From NCBI GenBank assembly GCA_964503965.1, contig CAZDCK010000014.1:6809-70808 (forward strand): DNA of 64,000 nucleotides. Reading direction: 5' to 3'. Below, piece by piece: positions 54,458-63,766 of this stretch. This stretch comes from Eutrophocola sp964503965 (lineage in GTDB: Bacteria > Pseudomonadota > Gammaproteobacteria > Pseudomonadales > Pseudohongiellaceae). The stretch's first letter is position 1. Each line of letters starts with the position of its first letter. The position numbers and the translations under genes are program-made. Below the pieces are notes generated by a model. It was given only the letters and a program-made list of their open reading frames with translations, was not told where the DNA came from and ran no database searches.

Positions 54458-55543
54458 TCAACGATAGTCAGCGCGGTCCATCAGCATGACCGCCTCTGAC
54501 TGCAGTCGACCCGCTGCTTCAACATTCAGCGTGTCCTGTCTGAACTCCCCCCAGGAGGCGACAAGCTCCACCGGTGCTATGGCCGGATTGGCCGGATACT
54601 CCAGATTCAACTCTGAAAACAGGGTCTGGGGCTCAGCCGATGAAAGCCATTCTATCAGGCGAACAGCTCCTGCCCTGTTTTTGGCATACCTGGTAACACC
54701 GGCCCCGGAAATATTTACGTGCACACCACTGGATTCCTGGTTTGCCCAGAACAGGCCTACCGGAATATCGGGGTTCTGTTGCTGGAGTTGTCCAAGGTAG
54801 TAGGTATTTACTATACCCACATCACACTGGCCTGCAGCGATGGCTTCAATGAGCAGGGCATCACTGCTGAATACACGGGTGGCCAGGTTATTGACCCAGC
54901 CTTCCACAACTTTCTGCGTGGCTTCCTTGCCAAGTCGCTCAATCATGGTCGCGACAAGGGACATATTATAGACCTTCCGGGAAGTCCGCAGACAAAGACG
55001 TCCCTGCCATCGTGGGTCGGCCAATGCGGCATAGGTTGACAGGTTAGCAGGATCAACACGCTCCGTTGAGTAGACAATGGTGCGAGCCCGCACTGACAGC
55101 CCAAACCAGCGTCCTTCAGGGTCGCGCAAATGCTCTGGAATATTCCTGGCCAGGACATCTGACTCAACAGGTGCCAGGAGTCCCTTTTCAGCCGCAGACC
55201 ACAGGTTACCAGCATCAACGGTATACAGTATGTCAGCAAAGGTCTGCTGTCCTTCAGCCTGGAGACGCGCGATAAGCGGGCCATCTTCACCTGTCTGGTA
55301 CTGGACCTCTATACCGGTTTCCGCCGTAAAGCGATCGAACAGGGGCTTGATCAGATGTTCCTGGCGGGACGAGTATACGATTACCGGTCCGTCAACGGCT
55401 TCTTCTGTCGCGACAGCATTCGCGCCCTGAACGGCTTCAGCAGAGCCTACCTCTGCTGAAGGGGCGTTGGCAGACTGGTCTGAACAGGCACCGAGGATGC
55501 CGGTCAGCAGGATGGCAATAATTGATCTGGTCATTCTGGGCAT
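54458..55543 (-). CDS. Iron(III) ABC transporter substrate-binding lipoprotein
   Basis: A 361-residue periplasmic binding protein of the FbpA/FutA family. The lipobox is LTGILGAC with Cys20, followed by an acidic Ser/Ala/Glu-rich linker (about 21-50) and the binding fold starting GPVIVYSSRQEH. The C-terminal domain carries VGIVNTYYLGQL, whose Tyr pair is typical for ferric-ion binding. The ribosome site AAGGAAA is good. It is expressed from a promoter covered by a perfect Fur box about 20-40 bases upstream. Confidence 0.92.
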   Translation of the reverse strand: MPRMTRSIIAILLTGILGACSDQSANAPSAEVGSAEAVQGANAVATEEAVDGPVIVYSSRQEHLIKPLFDRFTAETGIEVQYQTGEDGPLIARLQAEGQQTFADILYTVDAGNLWSAAEKGLLAPVESDVLARNIPEHLRDPEGRWFGLSVRARTIVYSTERVDPANLSTYAALADPRWQGRLCLRTSRKVYNMSLVATMIERLGKEATQKVVEGWVNNLATRVFSSDALLIEAIAAGQCDVGIVNTYYLGQLQQQNPDIPVGLFWANQESSGVHVNISGAGVTRYAKNRAGAVRLIEWLSSAEPQTLFSELNLEYPANPAIAPVELVASWGEFRQDTLNVEAAGRLQSEAVMLMDRADYR

Positions 55544-55564
55544 ATCTGTTTCCTTAAGAGGCGC

Positions 55565-55585
55565 AAATGATAATTATTATCATTT
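55565..55585 (-). promoter_or_regulatory. Fur box
   Basis: A perfect 21-base palindrome: AAATGATAAT, centre T, ATTATCATTT. It closely matches the Fur consensus and lies just upstream of the iron-binding lipoprotein gene, so iron starvation should relieve repression. A wider symmetry, GCGCAA/TTGCGC, nearly surrounds it. Confidence 0.95.
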
Positions 55586-55647
55586 GATTGCGCAAGCCTA
55601 AGTGTATGAATTCACGAATATTTCATAATGCGTGATGAAGCAGGCCC

Positions 55648-56910
55648 TCAGATTCCCATTGCCTGGCGCATGAGGCGGGCCTTCAGCATGGGCAGGTTGT
55701 CTGTCAGATCCAGCCCGGCATTTCTCAACCAGCGAATAGTCAGGTCTTCAGAGCCAAACAGCCGCTTAAATCCCTCCATCGCCGCCATCATGCCAAGGTT
55801 ATGTCCCTTGCGTTTGCGCTGGTAACGACTGAGCACCTGGTGAGATGAAAAGTCTTCGTTGTTGGCAACGGCCTGTTGTATCACCTGCGCCAATGCCAGA
55901 ACATCGGCGAATCCGAGATTTACACCCTGTCCTGCCAGCGGGTGAATGGTATGGGCAGCATCTCCCACCAGGGCCACGTTTGACTGGACATAATCTGTAG
56001 CATGACGCTGCCACAACGGAAATGACAGGCGCCTGGCTGAGGACACCGGTGCACCCAGGCGGCTTTCAAAAGCCTTGCCCAAGGCCTGGTTAAACGCATC
56101 TTCATCCAGACCCATGACACCCTCTGCTGTCTCTGTGACACAGGACCAGACAATAGAACAGTATCGCTGTTCCACCGGTTCCCGACCTGGTACATGCAGG
56201 GGCAGGAAAGCCAGGGGGCCAGTGGGCATAAAGCGCTGCCAGGCCGTGTATTCGTGGGGTTTCTCGGTCTCCACAGTGGTGACAATAGCCTTGTGGCCGT
56301 AATCCCATCGTCTCATGGCGAATCCGCTCTGTTCACGCACAAGGGAATTGGCCCCATCAGCTCCCACCAGTAACCTTGATGCTATGGTACTGCCATCAGA
56401 CAGGGTCAGCAAAACAGGCAAAACATCCGTGGTGCTGCGATCTATTTCAATGCTGTCAATGGATTTACCGGTAACCAGTGCCAGGCCGGAATGGGACACT
56501 GCTCGGGCAAACAGTGCAGCCGTTACAAGCCGGTTCTCAACGATAAAACCCAGGGCCTGTTCGTGCAGGTCGTCTGCCGAAAAATGGATGCTTCCCGTAC
56601 CATCGCCATCCCAGACATGCATGGACTGATAAGGGCACACCCTGGCAGAAGCAATAGCATCCCAGGCACCGAAATCATCAAGCATCTGTTGGCTGACCAC
56701 TGTGAGTGCACTGACACGCGGATCAAAGTCGGGTTCAGCAGATTCCGCGATTAATTCATCAACAGTGAATACTTCCTTACTCGCATCAACCAGAACTACC
56801 TGCAGTCCGGTTGCCGAAAGGGCACACGCCATGGCAAGCCCGACAGGGCCACCACCGGCAATAACAATGTCTGACTCCAATGTTGCTGTTTCCTGGTTCA
56901 CTGTACTCAT
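55648..56910 (-). CDS. FAD-dependent ubiquinone-biosynthesis hydroxylase (UbiH/UbiF/UbiI family)
   Basis: A 420-residue flavoprotein monooxygenase. The FAD motif IAGGGPVGLAMACAL is near the N-terminus, LVGADGANSLVR is the DG motif, and ALVGDAAHTIHPLAGQGVN is the GD motif. Family members hydroxylate the ubiquinone ring. The member (UbiH, UbiF or UbiI) cannot be separated by eye. I chose the ATG at 56910; an upstream frame extends to 57045 without similarity. It is divergent from ribA across 137 bp. Confidence 0.9.
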   Translation of the reverse strand: MSTVNQETATLESDIVIAGGGPVGLAMACALSATGLQVVLVDASKEVFTVDELIAESAEPDFDPRVSALTVVSQQMLDDFGAWDAIASARVCPYQSMHVWDGDGTGSIHFSADDLHEQALGFIVENRLVTAALFARAVSHSGLALVTGKSIDSIEIDRSTTDVLPVLLTLSDGSTIASRLLVGADGANSLVREQSGFAMRRWDYGHKAIVTTVETEKPHEYTAWQRFMPTGPLAFLPLHVPGREPVEQRYCSIVWSCVTETAEGVMGLDEDAFNQALGKAFESRLGAPVSSARRLSFPLWQRHATDYVQSNVALVGDAAHTIHPLAGQGVNLGFADVLALAQVIQQAVANNEDFSSHQVLSRYQRKRKGHNLGMMAAMEGFKRLFGSEDLTIRWLRNAGLDLTDNLPMLKARLMRQAMGI

Positions 56911-57047
56911 ATCTACTTGGAATGGGGTGGAATTATGCGGTATTCCTGCACATAAATTAACCGCTGACAGGCGATTTCTGGTAAAGTGCACGCCTCTTTT
57001 GATTTGTGCCAAATAATCCAGATTAATCGCAGGACACAGTAACAACC

Positions 57048-57635
57048 GTGACCGTAAAATTCATATCCAGCTCAAAACTGCCTACGGAATTTGGCGAATT
57101 CCAGATTCACGCCTTTGAAGACTCCCGCGAAAACAAGGAACACATTGCGCTGGTTTACGGCGATGTCGCTGCCAGTGACCAAGCCGTCCTGTGCAGAATT
57201 CATTCCGAATGCCTCACTGGAGATGCCATGTTCAGCCTGCGCTGCGATTGTGGTTCACAACTGCGTGAGGCCATGCACCGGGTTGCGACCCGTGGTTGTG
57301 GTGTCATTCTTTACCTGCGCCAGGAAGGCAGGAATATTGGCCTGGGTAACAAGATTCGTGCCTACCACCTGCAGGATGAAGGCGCTGATACCGTTGAGGC
57401 AAACCAGGCACTGGGGTTTGACGCTGATGAACGGCAATACAACATGTGCCTGCCCATGCTGGAGCAACTTGGTGTCAAGGCTCTCGACCTGATGACCAAT
57501 AACCCACTGAAAGTGGATGCGCTAAGAAAGCTTGGAATATCAGTCAACCGTATTCCGATCATTACGGGCGAGAATTCCCACAATGAAGCCTACCTGGCCA
57601 CCAAGCGAAGCAAACTCGGGCATATCCCCCACTAA
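57048..57635 (+). CDS. ribA: GTP cyclohydrolase II
   Basis: A 195-residue enzyme opening the imidazole ring of GTP in the first step of riboflavin synthesis. The zinc Cys motif CLTGDAMFSLRCDCG is complete, and YLRQEGRNIGLGNKI is the substrate loop. It starts at a GTG; family members start at the same point (TVKFISSSKLP). It is the short RibA form and a stand-alone gene. Confidence 0.96.
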   Translation: MTVKFISSSKLPTEFGEFQIHAFEDSRENKEHIALVYGDVAASDQAVLCRIHSECLTGDAMFSLRCDCGSQLREAMHRVATRGCGVILYLRQEGRNIGLGNKIRAYHLQDEGADTVEANQALGFDADERQYNMCLPMLEQLGVKALDLMTNNPLKVDALRKLGISVNRIPIITGENSHNEAYLATKRSKLGHIPH

Positions 57636-57682
57636 CGCCAGCCTATACAGCCAAAGTCAGTAGTCTTTCTGAAGCGGGTGGC

Positions 57683-58420
57683 TCAGCCCCCCACTTCCAG
57701 TTTTTGATTCAATGCCCTGATGAACATGCGTATGCGGTTGGCATTAACACCAATGTCACTGCGGCCAACCCGGGATTTACTGCGCATATCAAAAACCGTG
57801 GATCCAGCACCCCCTGGTTGCAGGCGAATAACAACGTCATCCTTGAAACCAAACCACTGTGTTTCTGCGGTTGCCTCGATGCGCCCTTCTTCCAGGTTGG
57901 CATCGACAAGCTCCCAGCCCATCTCCTCTACCAGTTCCACCACTACCTCAAAAACATCTTCCGGGAACTGGACGTAAACAACAGACATAATGTCCGGATA
58001 AAACTCACGCTGTAATTCAGGGGTCTCACCACCAAGGTATTCGGCAGGATTAGGTGCATCAGCACGAAGGGGTGCTACGGCGACAAATCGAGGCGGGTTA
58101 TCGATATTGGTCGTAATATCATGAATCGGTGGTACCTGCTGGGCTACTTGCTGCTGCCGGTAAGGCAGGTAAAATGCAGTGAGTCCGGCCAGTGCCGAAA
58201 TAAAAAGTACCAGCAGTTGTATTCCCGCTGGTCGTTTCCAGGCGGTATAAAATGTGGCCAGTCCGACACTCGTAATACCGGCATAAGCTGACCACCTCAG
58301 GAGATTGAACGCCTGTCCCAGCTCAAAGGAACCGCTTTTATAACCGGTTGCAGAGAGAAACAGAACGGCGAGGGAGACAAACCCAAGCAGCATGACAATG
58401 GGATAAATAACTCTGTTCAT
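57683..58420 (-). CDS. DUF1499 membrane protein
   Basis: A 245-residue protein with about three N-terminal membrane segments (IYPIVMLLGFVSLAVLFLSA, WSAYAGITSVGLATFY, IQLLVLFISALAGLTAFYL) and a C-terminal DUF1499 domain (VAVAPLRADAP..., FDMRSKSRVGRSDIGVNANRI). DUF1499 has no assigned function. It is convergent with ribA and divergent from rsmE. Confidence 0.9.
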   Translation of the reverse strand: MNRVIYPIVMLLGFVSLAVLFLSATGYKSGSFELGQAFNLLRWSAYAGITSVGLATFYTAWKRPAGIQLLVLFISALAGLTAFYLPYRQQQVAQQVPPIHDITTNIDNPPRFVAVAPLRADAPNPAEYLGGETPELQREFYPDIMSVVYVQFPEDVFEVVVELVEEMGWELVDANLEEGRIEATAETQWFGFKDDVVIRLQPGGAGSTVFDMRSKSRVGRSDIGVNANRIRMFIRALNQKLEVGG

Positions 58421-58521
58421 GAAGTGCCTATAAAATGCCCGTTGAAAAGATCATATCAGGACTTGTCGGAGAGAAGAAACACTTTCCCGAGGCCCAACTT
58501 TGACAGAAGTGACAGATTGAC

Positions 58522-59244
58522 ATGCGTATTCCAAGAATCTACCTGGACCTGCCCTTACACCCGAATACTGAAGTTCCACTGGATGAGCGAAGCGCCCATT
58601 ACCTGGGCAAGGTCCTGCGCATGAAAGCCGGTATGGCCCTGACCTTGTTCAATGGTCGTGGGGCAGAATGCTCCGGAGAACTCGTATCCCTTGAAAAACG
58701 CCGTGGAATCATCAGGTTGAAAGACGCCACAACACCTGCAAGTGAATCCCGTCTTCACACTATCCTGGGTATCGGCATTTCCAGGGGTGAAAGGATGGAT
58801 TACGTTGTCCAGAAAAGCACCGAGATGGGTGTGAATGTAATACAACCGCTATTCACTGAATTTTGTGAGGTCAAGCTGGATGAAAAGCGGGGAGAAAAGC
58901 GGCGGCAGCATTGGCAGCAGGTAGGAATCAGCGCGGCTGAACAAAGCGGAAGAGTACTAATACCTGAGGTTTTACCCCCGGTCTCTGCAGGGTCATGGAT
59001 CAAATCCCTGGCGTGCGAGCGAAAATATCTGCTGGATCAGGAGCAATCGGGGGAGCTGGCCAGGGAGCCGGTTCCGGAACAGATCGCCCTTTTCATAGGC
59101 CCGGAAGGCGGCATGTCCGACAACGAAAAAGCCCTTGCTGTCAGCAAGGGCTTCATCGGTTTGAATCTGGGACCCAGAACGTTGAGAACAGAAACCGCTC
59201 CCGTGGCGGCGCTGAGCCTGTTTCAGTATTTGTGGGGAAATTAA
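58522..59244 (+). CDS. rsmE: 16S rRNA (uracil-1498-N3) methyltransferase
   Basis: A 240-residue SPOUT-class methyltransferase for U1498 of 16S rRNA. It has the N-terminal PUA-like domain (RIYLDLPLHP, HYLGKVLRMKAG) and the knot motifs FIGPEGGMSDNE and LGPRTLRTETAPVA. The last four bases overlap the end of the PII gene, which is convergent. A perfect hairpin inside the coding sequence at 59129-59153 fits as the PII gene terminator. Confidence 0.96.
   Translation: MRIPRIYLDLPLHPNTEVPLDERSAHYLGKVLRMKAGMALTLFNGRGAECSGELVSLEKRRGIIRLKDATTPASESRLHTILGIGISRGERMDYVVQKSTEMGVNVIQPLFTEFCEVKLDEKRGEKRRQHWQQVGISAAEQSGRVLIPEVLPPVSAGSWIKSLACERKYLLDQEQSGELAREPVPEQIALFIGPEGGMSDNEKALAVSKGFIGLNLGPRTLRTETAPVAALSLFQYLWGN
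59126..59153 (-). terminator. Terminator for the PII gene, inside rsmE
   Basis: On the minus strand AAGCCCTTGCTG faces CAGCAAGGGCTT and ends in TTTTTC. It lies about 90 bases beyond the PII stop codon, within codons for KALAVSKGF of rsmE. Confidence 0.75.
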
Positions 59245-59579
59245 AGCGCGTCTGCTCCGGATTCCCCAGTACGTATCCTGATCACCTGTTCAAGCGAAGA
59301 AACAAAAATCTTGCCGTCACCAATCTTGCCGGTATTAGCCGCCTTGCTGAGCACTTCTATCACCTGCTCTGCCATAGAGTCGTCTACAGCTATCTCCAGG
59401 CGGACTTTCGGCAGGAAGTCGACAACATATTCCGCTCCCCGATAAAGTTCAGTGTGCCCCTTCTGCCGCCCAAAACCTTTGACTTCGGTAACCGTAACGC
59501 CCTGAACACCGACACTGGACAATGCTTCTCTCACGTCGTCCAGTTTAAAAGGCTTGATTACAGCTGTGATCATTTTCAT
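59241..59579 (-). CDS. PII nitrogen-regulatory protein
   Basis: A 112-residue PII signal protein (GlnB/GlnK). Tyr51, the uridylylation site, is present in YRGAEYVVDF, and the C-terminal loop GKIFVSSLEQVIRIRTGE is typical. The start MKMITAVIKPFK has GAGGA eight bases upstream. No amtB adjoins it, so GlnB or GlnK cannot be decided. I see no sigma-54 promoter pattern upstream; a TATACT at about 59638 may be a -10 element. Confidence 0.95.
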   Translation of the reverse strand: MKMITAVIKPFKLDDVREALSSVGVQGVTVTEVKGFGRQKGHTELYRGAEYVVDFLPKVRLEIAVDDSMAEQVIEVLSKAANTGKIGDGKIFVSSLEQVIRIRTGESGADAL

Positions 59580-59721
59580 ATTTATTATCCTCACCCAATG
59601 CTTGAATCCAGGCAACTATGCCTTTGCATAAAAGGAGTATAAGCTACTTAAATCAAAAAAACGATTCCCCGTCACGACTCGGTGAATTACACTTCCAGCG
59701 ACGTATTAATCGGGAAAAATC

Positions 59722-59994
59722 ATGCTCAATAATGAATTTTTACAAGAGTTAAGCAACCGGATTTCAGGACTCTTTCCGATGGCCAGCAGCGCCAGGAGTG
59801 AACTGGATGGCCGTATCCAGGATTTACTTAAAAGCTCCTTTTCCCGCCTGAATCTTGTCACCCGGGAAGAATATGATGCCCAACTTAAAGTCCTTGAGCG
59901 GGCAGAAGCCGCCATCAGGGAGTTGGAAGAGAAGGTTGCGGCAATGGAACAGCAACAGGCTAGCAGCCCGATGGAGAATAACGAAAACCAATAG
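59722..59994 (+). CDS. ubiK: UbiK (YqiC/BMFP) ubiquinone-biosynthesis accessory factor
   Basis: A 90-residue protein of the BMFP family. An N-terminal amphipathic helix (NNEFLQELSNRISGLFPMAS) and C-terminal coiled coil (RAEAAIRELEEKVAAMEQQ) are clear. UbiK supports aerobic ubiquinone synthesis with UbiJ. Its last 35 bases overlap the end of the convergent yifB gene. Confidence 0.93.
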   Translation: MLNNEFLQELSNRISGLFPMASSARSELDGRIQDLLKSSFSRLNLVTREEYDAQLKVLERAEAAIRELEEKVAAMEQQQASSPMENNENQ

Positions 59995-61471
59995 CTTCCA
60001 GCAGGTGCTTTCTGGCAATCTTTCTACTTCCATCCAGATCTGCCAATGTGCGGGATATTTTCAATACCCTGAAGAAAGATCGGGCCGACATATTCAGCCG
60101 CTTCATGGCATCGACCAGAAAAACTTCATCGTCAGAGTCCAGTCGACAATGCATTCGCACCTCAGACATACCAAGACAGGCGTTGGGCTTGCCAGCGCGA
60201 TGCCCCTGCCTGACCCGTGCCAGTCTTACTTGCTCCCTGATGTCCCCACTCACTTCCGGCTGAGTACTCCCTGCTATCAACTGCTGTCGATCCTCCTCGG
60301 CAAGGGCGGCAACACAAACATGAAGGTCAATCCTGTCCAGTAAGGGCCCCGAAATTCTTGACTGGTAAGACCTGATTCTGTCGGGCGAACAGCGACACTG
60401 CCTGGAAGGATCTCCCTGATAACCACATGGACAGGGATTCATGGCAGCAATCAGCTGGAAGCTGGCTGGTAGTCGTACCTGGTAATTAGCCCGCGAAATG
60501 GCAATGGTGCCTGATTCCAGAGGCTCCCTCAGAACATCCAGTACCTTTGGACTGAATTCAGGCAACTCATCCAGAAATAACACCCCTTGATGGGCCAGGG
60601 AGATTTCGCCAATTTTCAGCGTACTACCACCACCAACCAGGGCAACAGCCGATGCGGTATGGTGAGGCGACCTGAACGGTGGAATACTCCACTGTTCAGG
60701 AGAGACATCGAGCCCGGCGATGGAGCGAAGCGCCGCCACTTCCGCAGCCTGTTTTTCCTCCAATGCAGGCAGGATTGAGCAGATCCGGCTAGCCAGCATG
60801 GTCTTCCCTGTTCCCGGGGGACCACACATCAGCAGATTATGCCGACCGGCTGCAGCCACTGTAATCGCCCGCCGGGCCAGCAACTGACCGACAACATCTC
60901 CAATATCTTCACTGAATTCAGGTCTGGTGGATTGTAATGGCGCTATACCCTCAAGCTCTTTTTCGCCCGCCAGATGCCTGATCACTTCTACCAGGTGCCC
61001 CGTTTGCAGGATATGCCCATTCCTGACCAATCCCGCTTCGGTGCGGTTACCTGCAGGTAACACGACTGTTCGGCCAGCTTCCCTACCGGCCATAATACCC
61101 GGAAGTGCGCCTGGCACTTTACGGACCTCTCCAGACAGGGCCAGCTCTCCCAGGAATTCATATGTTTCCAGTGTCTCAGTGGGGAGCTGTCCCGAAGCAG
61201 AGAGTATCCCTATGGCAATGGCCAGGTCATAACGGCCACCGCTTTTTGGAAGTTCAGCGGGCGCAAGATTAATGGTGATGCGTTTATCCGGAAATTCGAA
61301 ATTAGCGTTTAGCAGGGCGCTTCTTACCCTTTCCTTGCTTTCCTTAACAGCCGCTTCCGGTAAACCGACGATATTGAAGGCTGGCAAGCCGTTGGACAGG
61401 TGCGCCTCCACGGAGACCAGAGGTGCCTCTATGCCGATATTTGCCCTTGTATATACAACAGCCAGCGACAT
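59960..61471 (-). CDS. comM: ComM/YifB Mg-chelatase-like AAA ATPase
   Basis: A 503-residue protein with an N-terminal Lon-like domain (SLAVVYTRANIGIEAPLVSVE), a Walker A motif GPPGTGKTMLA and a C-terminal Mg-chelatase lid. In Vibrio and Haemophilus the family member ComM is a branch-migration helicase helping natural transformation. The start MSLAVVYTRA is standard. Convergent with ubiK by 35 bp overlap. Confidence 0.94.
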   Translation of the reverse strand: MSLAVVYTRANIGIEAPLVSVEAHLSNGLPAFNIVGLPEAAVKESKERVRSALLNANFEFPDKRITINLAPAELPKSGGRYDLAIAIGILSASGQLPTETLETYEFLGELALSGEVRKVPGALPGIMAGREAGRTVVLPAGNRTEAGLVRNGHILQTGHLVEVIRHLAGEKELEGIAPLQSTRPEFSEDIGDVVGQLLARRAITVAAAGRHNLLMCGPPGTGKTMLASRICSILPALEEKQAAEVAALRSIAGLDVSPEQWSIPPFRSPHHTASAVALVGGGSTLKIGEISLAHQGVLFLDELPEFSPKVLDVLREPLESGTIAISRANYQVRLPASFQLIAAMNPCPCGYQGDPSRQCRCSPDRIRSYQSRISGPLLDRIDLHVCVAALAEEDRQQLIAGSTQPEVSGDIREQVRLARVRQGHRAGKPNACLGMSEVRMHCRLDSDDEVFLVDAMKRLNMSARSFFRVLKISRTLADLDGSRKIARKHLLEAIGFRYSPSGC

Positions 61472-61599
61472 CCCTGTCCCCCAGCGCTATCCCACCTTTC
61501 CAACTAACGGCCCGCTGATAGCCCATCTGATAAACAGCTATCAACAACCAGTAATAGCCCAGGTTCAAAGTAAGCGCCAGTTTTTCATGGCCCACAACG

Positions 61600-61637
61600 A
61601 AAACCGGCGCTATTCCCTTCAAGGAAAGCGCCGGTAA
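61600..61637 (-). terminator. Terminator after the cytochrome c5 gene
   Basis: ACCGGCGCT (61603-61611) pairs perfectly with AGCGCCGGT (61627-61635); on the minus strand the hairpin ends in TTTTC. Confidence 0.7.
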
Positions 61638-61657
61638 GATCTGTTGGCGTTATTGAG

Positions 61658-62104
61658 CTAGTCTAGCGCAGAAAGGATATAGTCGACGGTAGCCTGGACA
61701 GCTTCATCAGAACAGGCCATACAAAGCCCTTTGGCAGGCATTGCGCCGTTATTGAAGCCGTTGATGGCATTCTGGTAAAGGGTGTCCATTCCTTTATCGA
61801 GCCGAGGTGCCCACGCTGCAGCATCGCCCATAATGGGTGAATTGTTGGCGCCGCTTCCATGACAGGCTACACAATAGGTATTGTAGATTTGCTCTGGATC
61901 ATTGGGGCCAGAAGCGCCTCCTGCAGAGGCCACCGGTGCGCTACCGGCACAGGCATCACCAATCATGCAAACTGAGCCGGCAGGAGAGATGCGCTGGATC
62001 AGCTTCTCTTCCTCGGAGGCTGCATATAGGGCGCTTGAAAAAACCAGCAGAATAGCCGGAATGAACCATTTGCCAAAAAGCACTGATCCGGAATGTTGTT
62101 TCAC
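61658..62104 (-). CDS. Cytochrome c5-like protein
   Basis: A 148-residue secreted cytochrome with a signal peptide (WFIPAILLVFSSALYA), haem motif CVACH (78-82), and MPAKG with the ligand Met followed by the CMAC Cys pair of the c5 group. Two extra Cys (CMIGDAC) in an N-terminal extension could form a disulfide. It is a candidate electron acceptor for periplasmic dehydrogenases. Confidence 0.93.
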   Translation of the reverse strand: MKQHSGSVLFGKWFIPAILLVFSSALYAASEEEKLIQRISPAGSVCMIGDACAGSAPVASAGGASGPNDPEQIYNTYCVACHGSGANNSPIMGDAAAWAPRLDKGMDTLYQNAINGFNNGAMPAKGLCMACSDEAVQATVDYILSALD

Positions 62105-62309
62105 GTTAAATCCTCTTGCTCTGGGTGCGGGCCCTGCTTCAGTTGTCTGGCCTAGTGAATTCTGTCACACCAGACCGCTCTACCGGCCCTGCCGAAATTA
62201 TCGAGGCCGAATTATACCCGTATTCAGGGAAATCCGATACCACGATACCTGTGGAAATATTACGCTATAAAGCTCTTTACCGATCATCGCCTGTTAAAAC
62301 AGGGGCAGG

Positions 62310-63764
62310 TCACTGTACTGTCACCGTGATGGGTTTACCGTTGAAGTAGATCTCTGATGGCGAACTCTCCAGGGAATATCCAATGAACACGGTGAGCGTT
62401 ATGCCCGATATTCCCAGGGCTTCGGCATTGAGGTTTCTGAGAATTGAGAATGTTTCCAGCTCCGCCAGGTTGTCTGAACTGGCAAACGCCGGAATGGATG
62501 ACAATCCGGAAATCTGCTCAAACTTGCCATTCGCTGTCTTGGCAAATTTATGCCCGGTACTCAGGAATGCCACCATGTAAAATGTAGCAGGCTCGCCCGT
62601 ATGGGCTGAATCCGGGATGATACTGGCATCAACATCAATGGTATCAGAGGCCAGAAAACTGCTTTTGTATGACTCCCCTTGGTCAGCCGTGGCGCCACCG
62701 AGAAAAATGCTTTTACTGGTAGCGCCGGATGCCGAACGGGCCTTTGATAAAATCGGCAACGCATTGTCTGAAATGCTGATTTTATAAGAGCCCGTGTTAC
62801 CGGGGCACTTCACCGGCTCAACATAGGTATTGGCCAGTAACAGGTATTCACCCGCGGGGAAGGATCCTGAAATAATCGCATCACAGCCTCCCAGCGAGTC
62901 ATCGTCAAAATCAATGCCGTTAAGCCTGTCATCAGTAAGCAGGAGGACAGAATCCAGTGCGGCTGATTCCATCATGATATTCAGTGTCGTTTCTTCATCC
63001 AGGTTCAGCCGATAGGCATCAACGAAGCTGGTGTCGTCTCCGCCACCATATAATTCCAGAACAGCACAATCACCATCCTCCAGAGCCCCCTCAACGACTG
63101 TATTAAGCCCAAGACTGGTGATCTGGCAATCTCCTGGCCCACCATAGAGCGAATTGGCTCCTTCGATATCATCGGCCTGCAGGGAATCTATTTCGGAGAT
63201 CGTAGAGGACATCAATGCCGGCTCACTGTCTTCATGACCAAGACCGATAGCATGCCCCAGTTCATGCAGGGCAACGCGGCGAAAATCAATTTCGCTTCTT
63301 CTCGGTCCCGAGTAGATATCCCACTCAAAACTGTCATTAAACAAAATATCCGTCTGGCTTATAAGAGAAAATCCCAGGTTTCCCTGGAAGGACAGCGTCA
63401 GTGTGATAGCAAGCACACCCTGACCAAATTCATTACCACAGACATCATTGGCAAAATCAGCCCCATTGAAAGAGTCACCATTACCAGCGGGAAAACCGCC
63501 AAACTCATCACTCTCGCTATAACCCTCACAGGGATCCTGATATTGGGAATTTACCAGGAAGGAAAATGCCGTTTCATCACTCCACTGGGCCAGGGCATCC
63601 TCAAATGCCTGGTTCCAGGTAACTCCGGACGGGGCAGAACCGGGAATATCGACTGAGAAAGTACTTTCACCACCGGGCCAGCGGCTACCGTCAAGGTTAT
63701 AGGCCAGGACTGCGACAGGCAGGCTACCGAGGGCCAGCAAGCCAAGATAACGCGACAAGGCCAT
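62310..63764 (-). CDS. Secreted matrixin-like metzincin protease
   Basis: A 484-residue protein with a signal peptide (MALSRYLGLLALGSLPVAVLA). The zinc motif H167-E168-L-G-H171-AIGLG-H177 and a Met-turn (ALMSS, M185) place it in the metzincins, close to matrixins. A C-terminal region (about 215-330) resembles a pre-peptidase C-terminal-like beta domain (DAYRLNLDEETTLNIMM, GEYLLLANTY). It lies 2 bases after the upstream unknown gene, so the two are translationally linked. Confidence 0.88.
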   Translation of the reverse strand: MALSRYLGLLALGSLPVAVLAYNLDGSRWPGGESTFSVDIPGSAPSGVTWNQAFEDALAQWSDETAFSFLVNSQYQDPCEGYSESDEFGGFPAGNGDSFNGADFANDVCGNEFGQGVLAITLTLSFQGNLGFSLISQTDILFNDSFEWDIYSGPRRSEIDFRRVALHELGHAIGLGHEDSEPALMSSTISEIDSLQADDIEGANSLYGGPGDCQITSLGLNTVVEGALEDGDCAVLELYGGGDDTSFVDAYRLNLDEETTLNIMMESAALDSVLLLTDDRLNGIDFDDDSLGGCDAIISGSFPAGEYLLLANTYVEPVKCPGNTGSYKISISDNALPILSKARSASGATSKSIFLGGATADQGESYKSSFLASDTIDVDASIIPDSAHTGEPATFYMVAFLSTGHKFAKTANGKFEQISGLSSIPAFASSDNLAELETFSILRNLNAEALGISGITLTVFIGYSLESSPSEIYFNGKPITVTVQ

Positions 63765-63766
63765 GG

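Noticed and set aside
59580..59721. Sigma-54 promoter for the PII gene
   Set aside because: The GG and GC elements near GGCATAGTTGCC are 7 bases apart, not 10.
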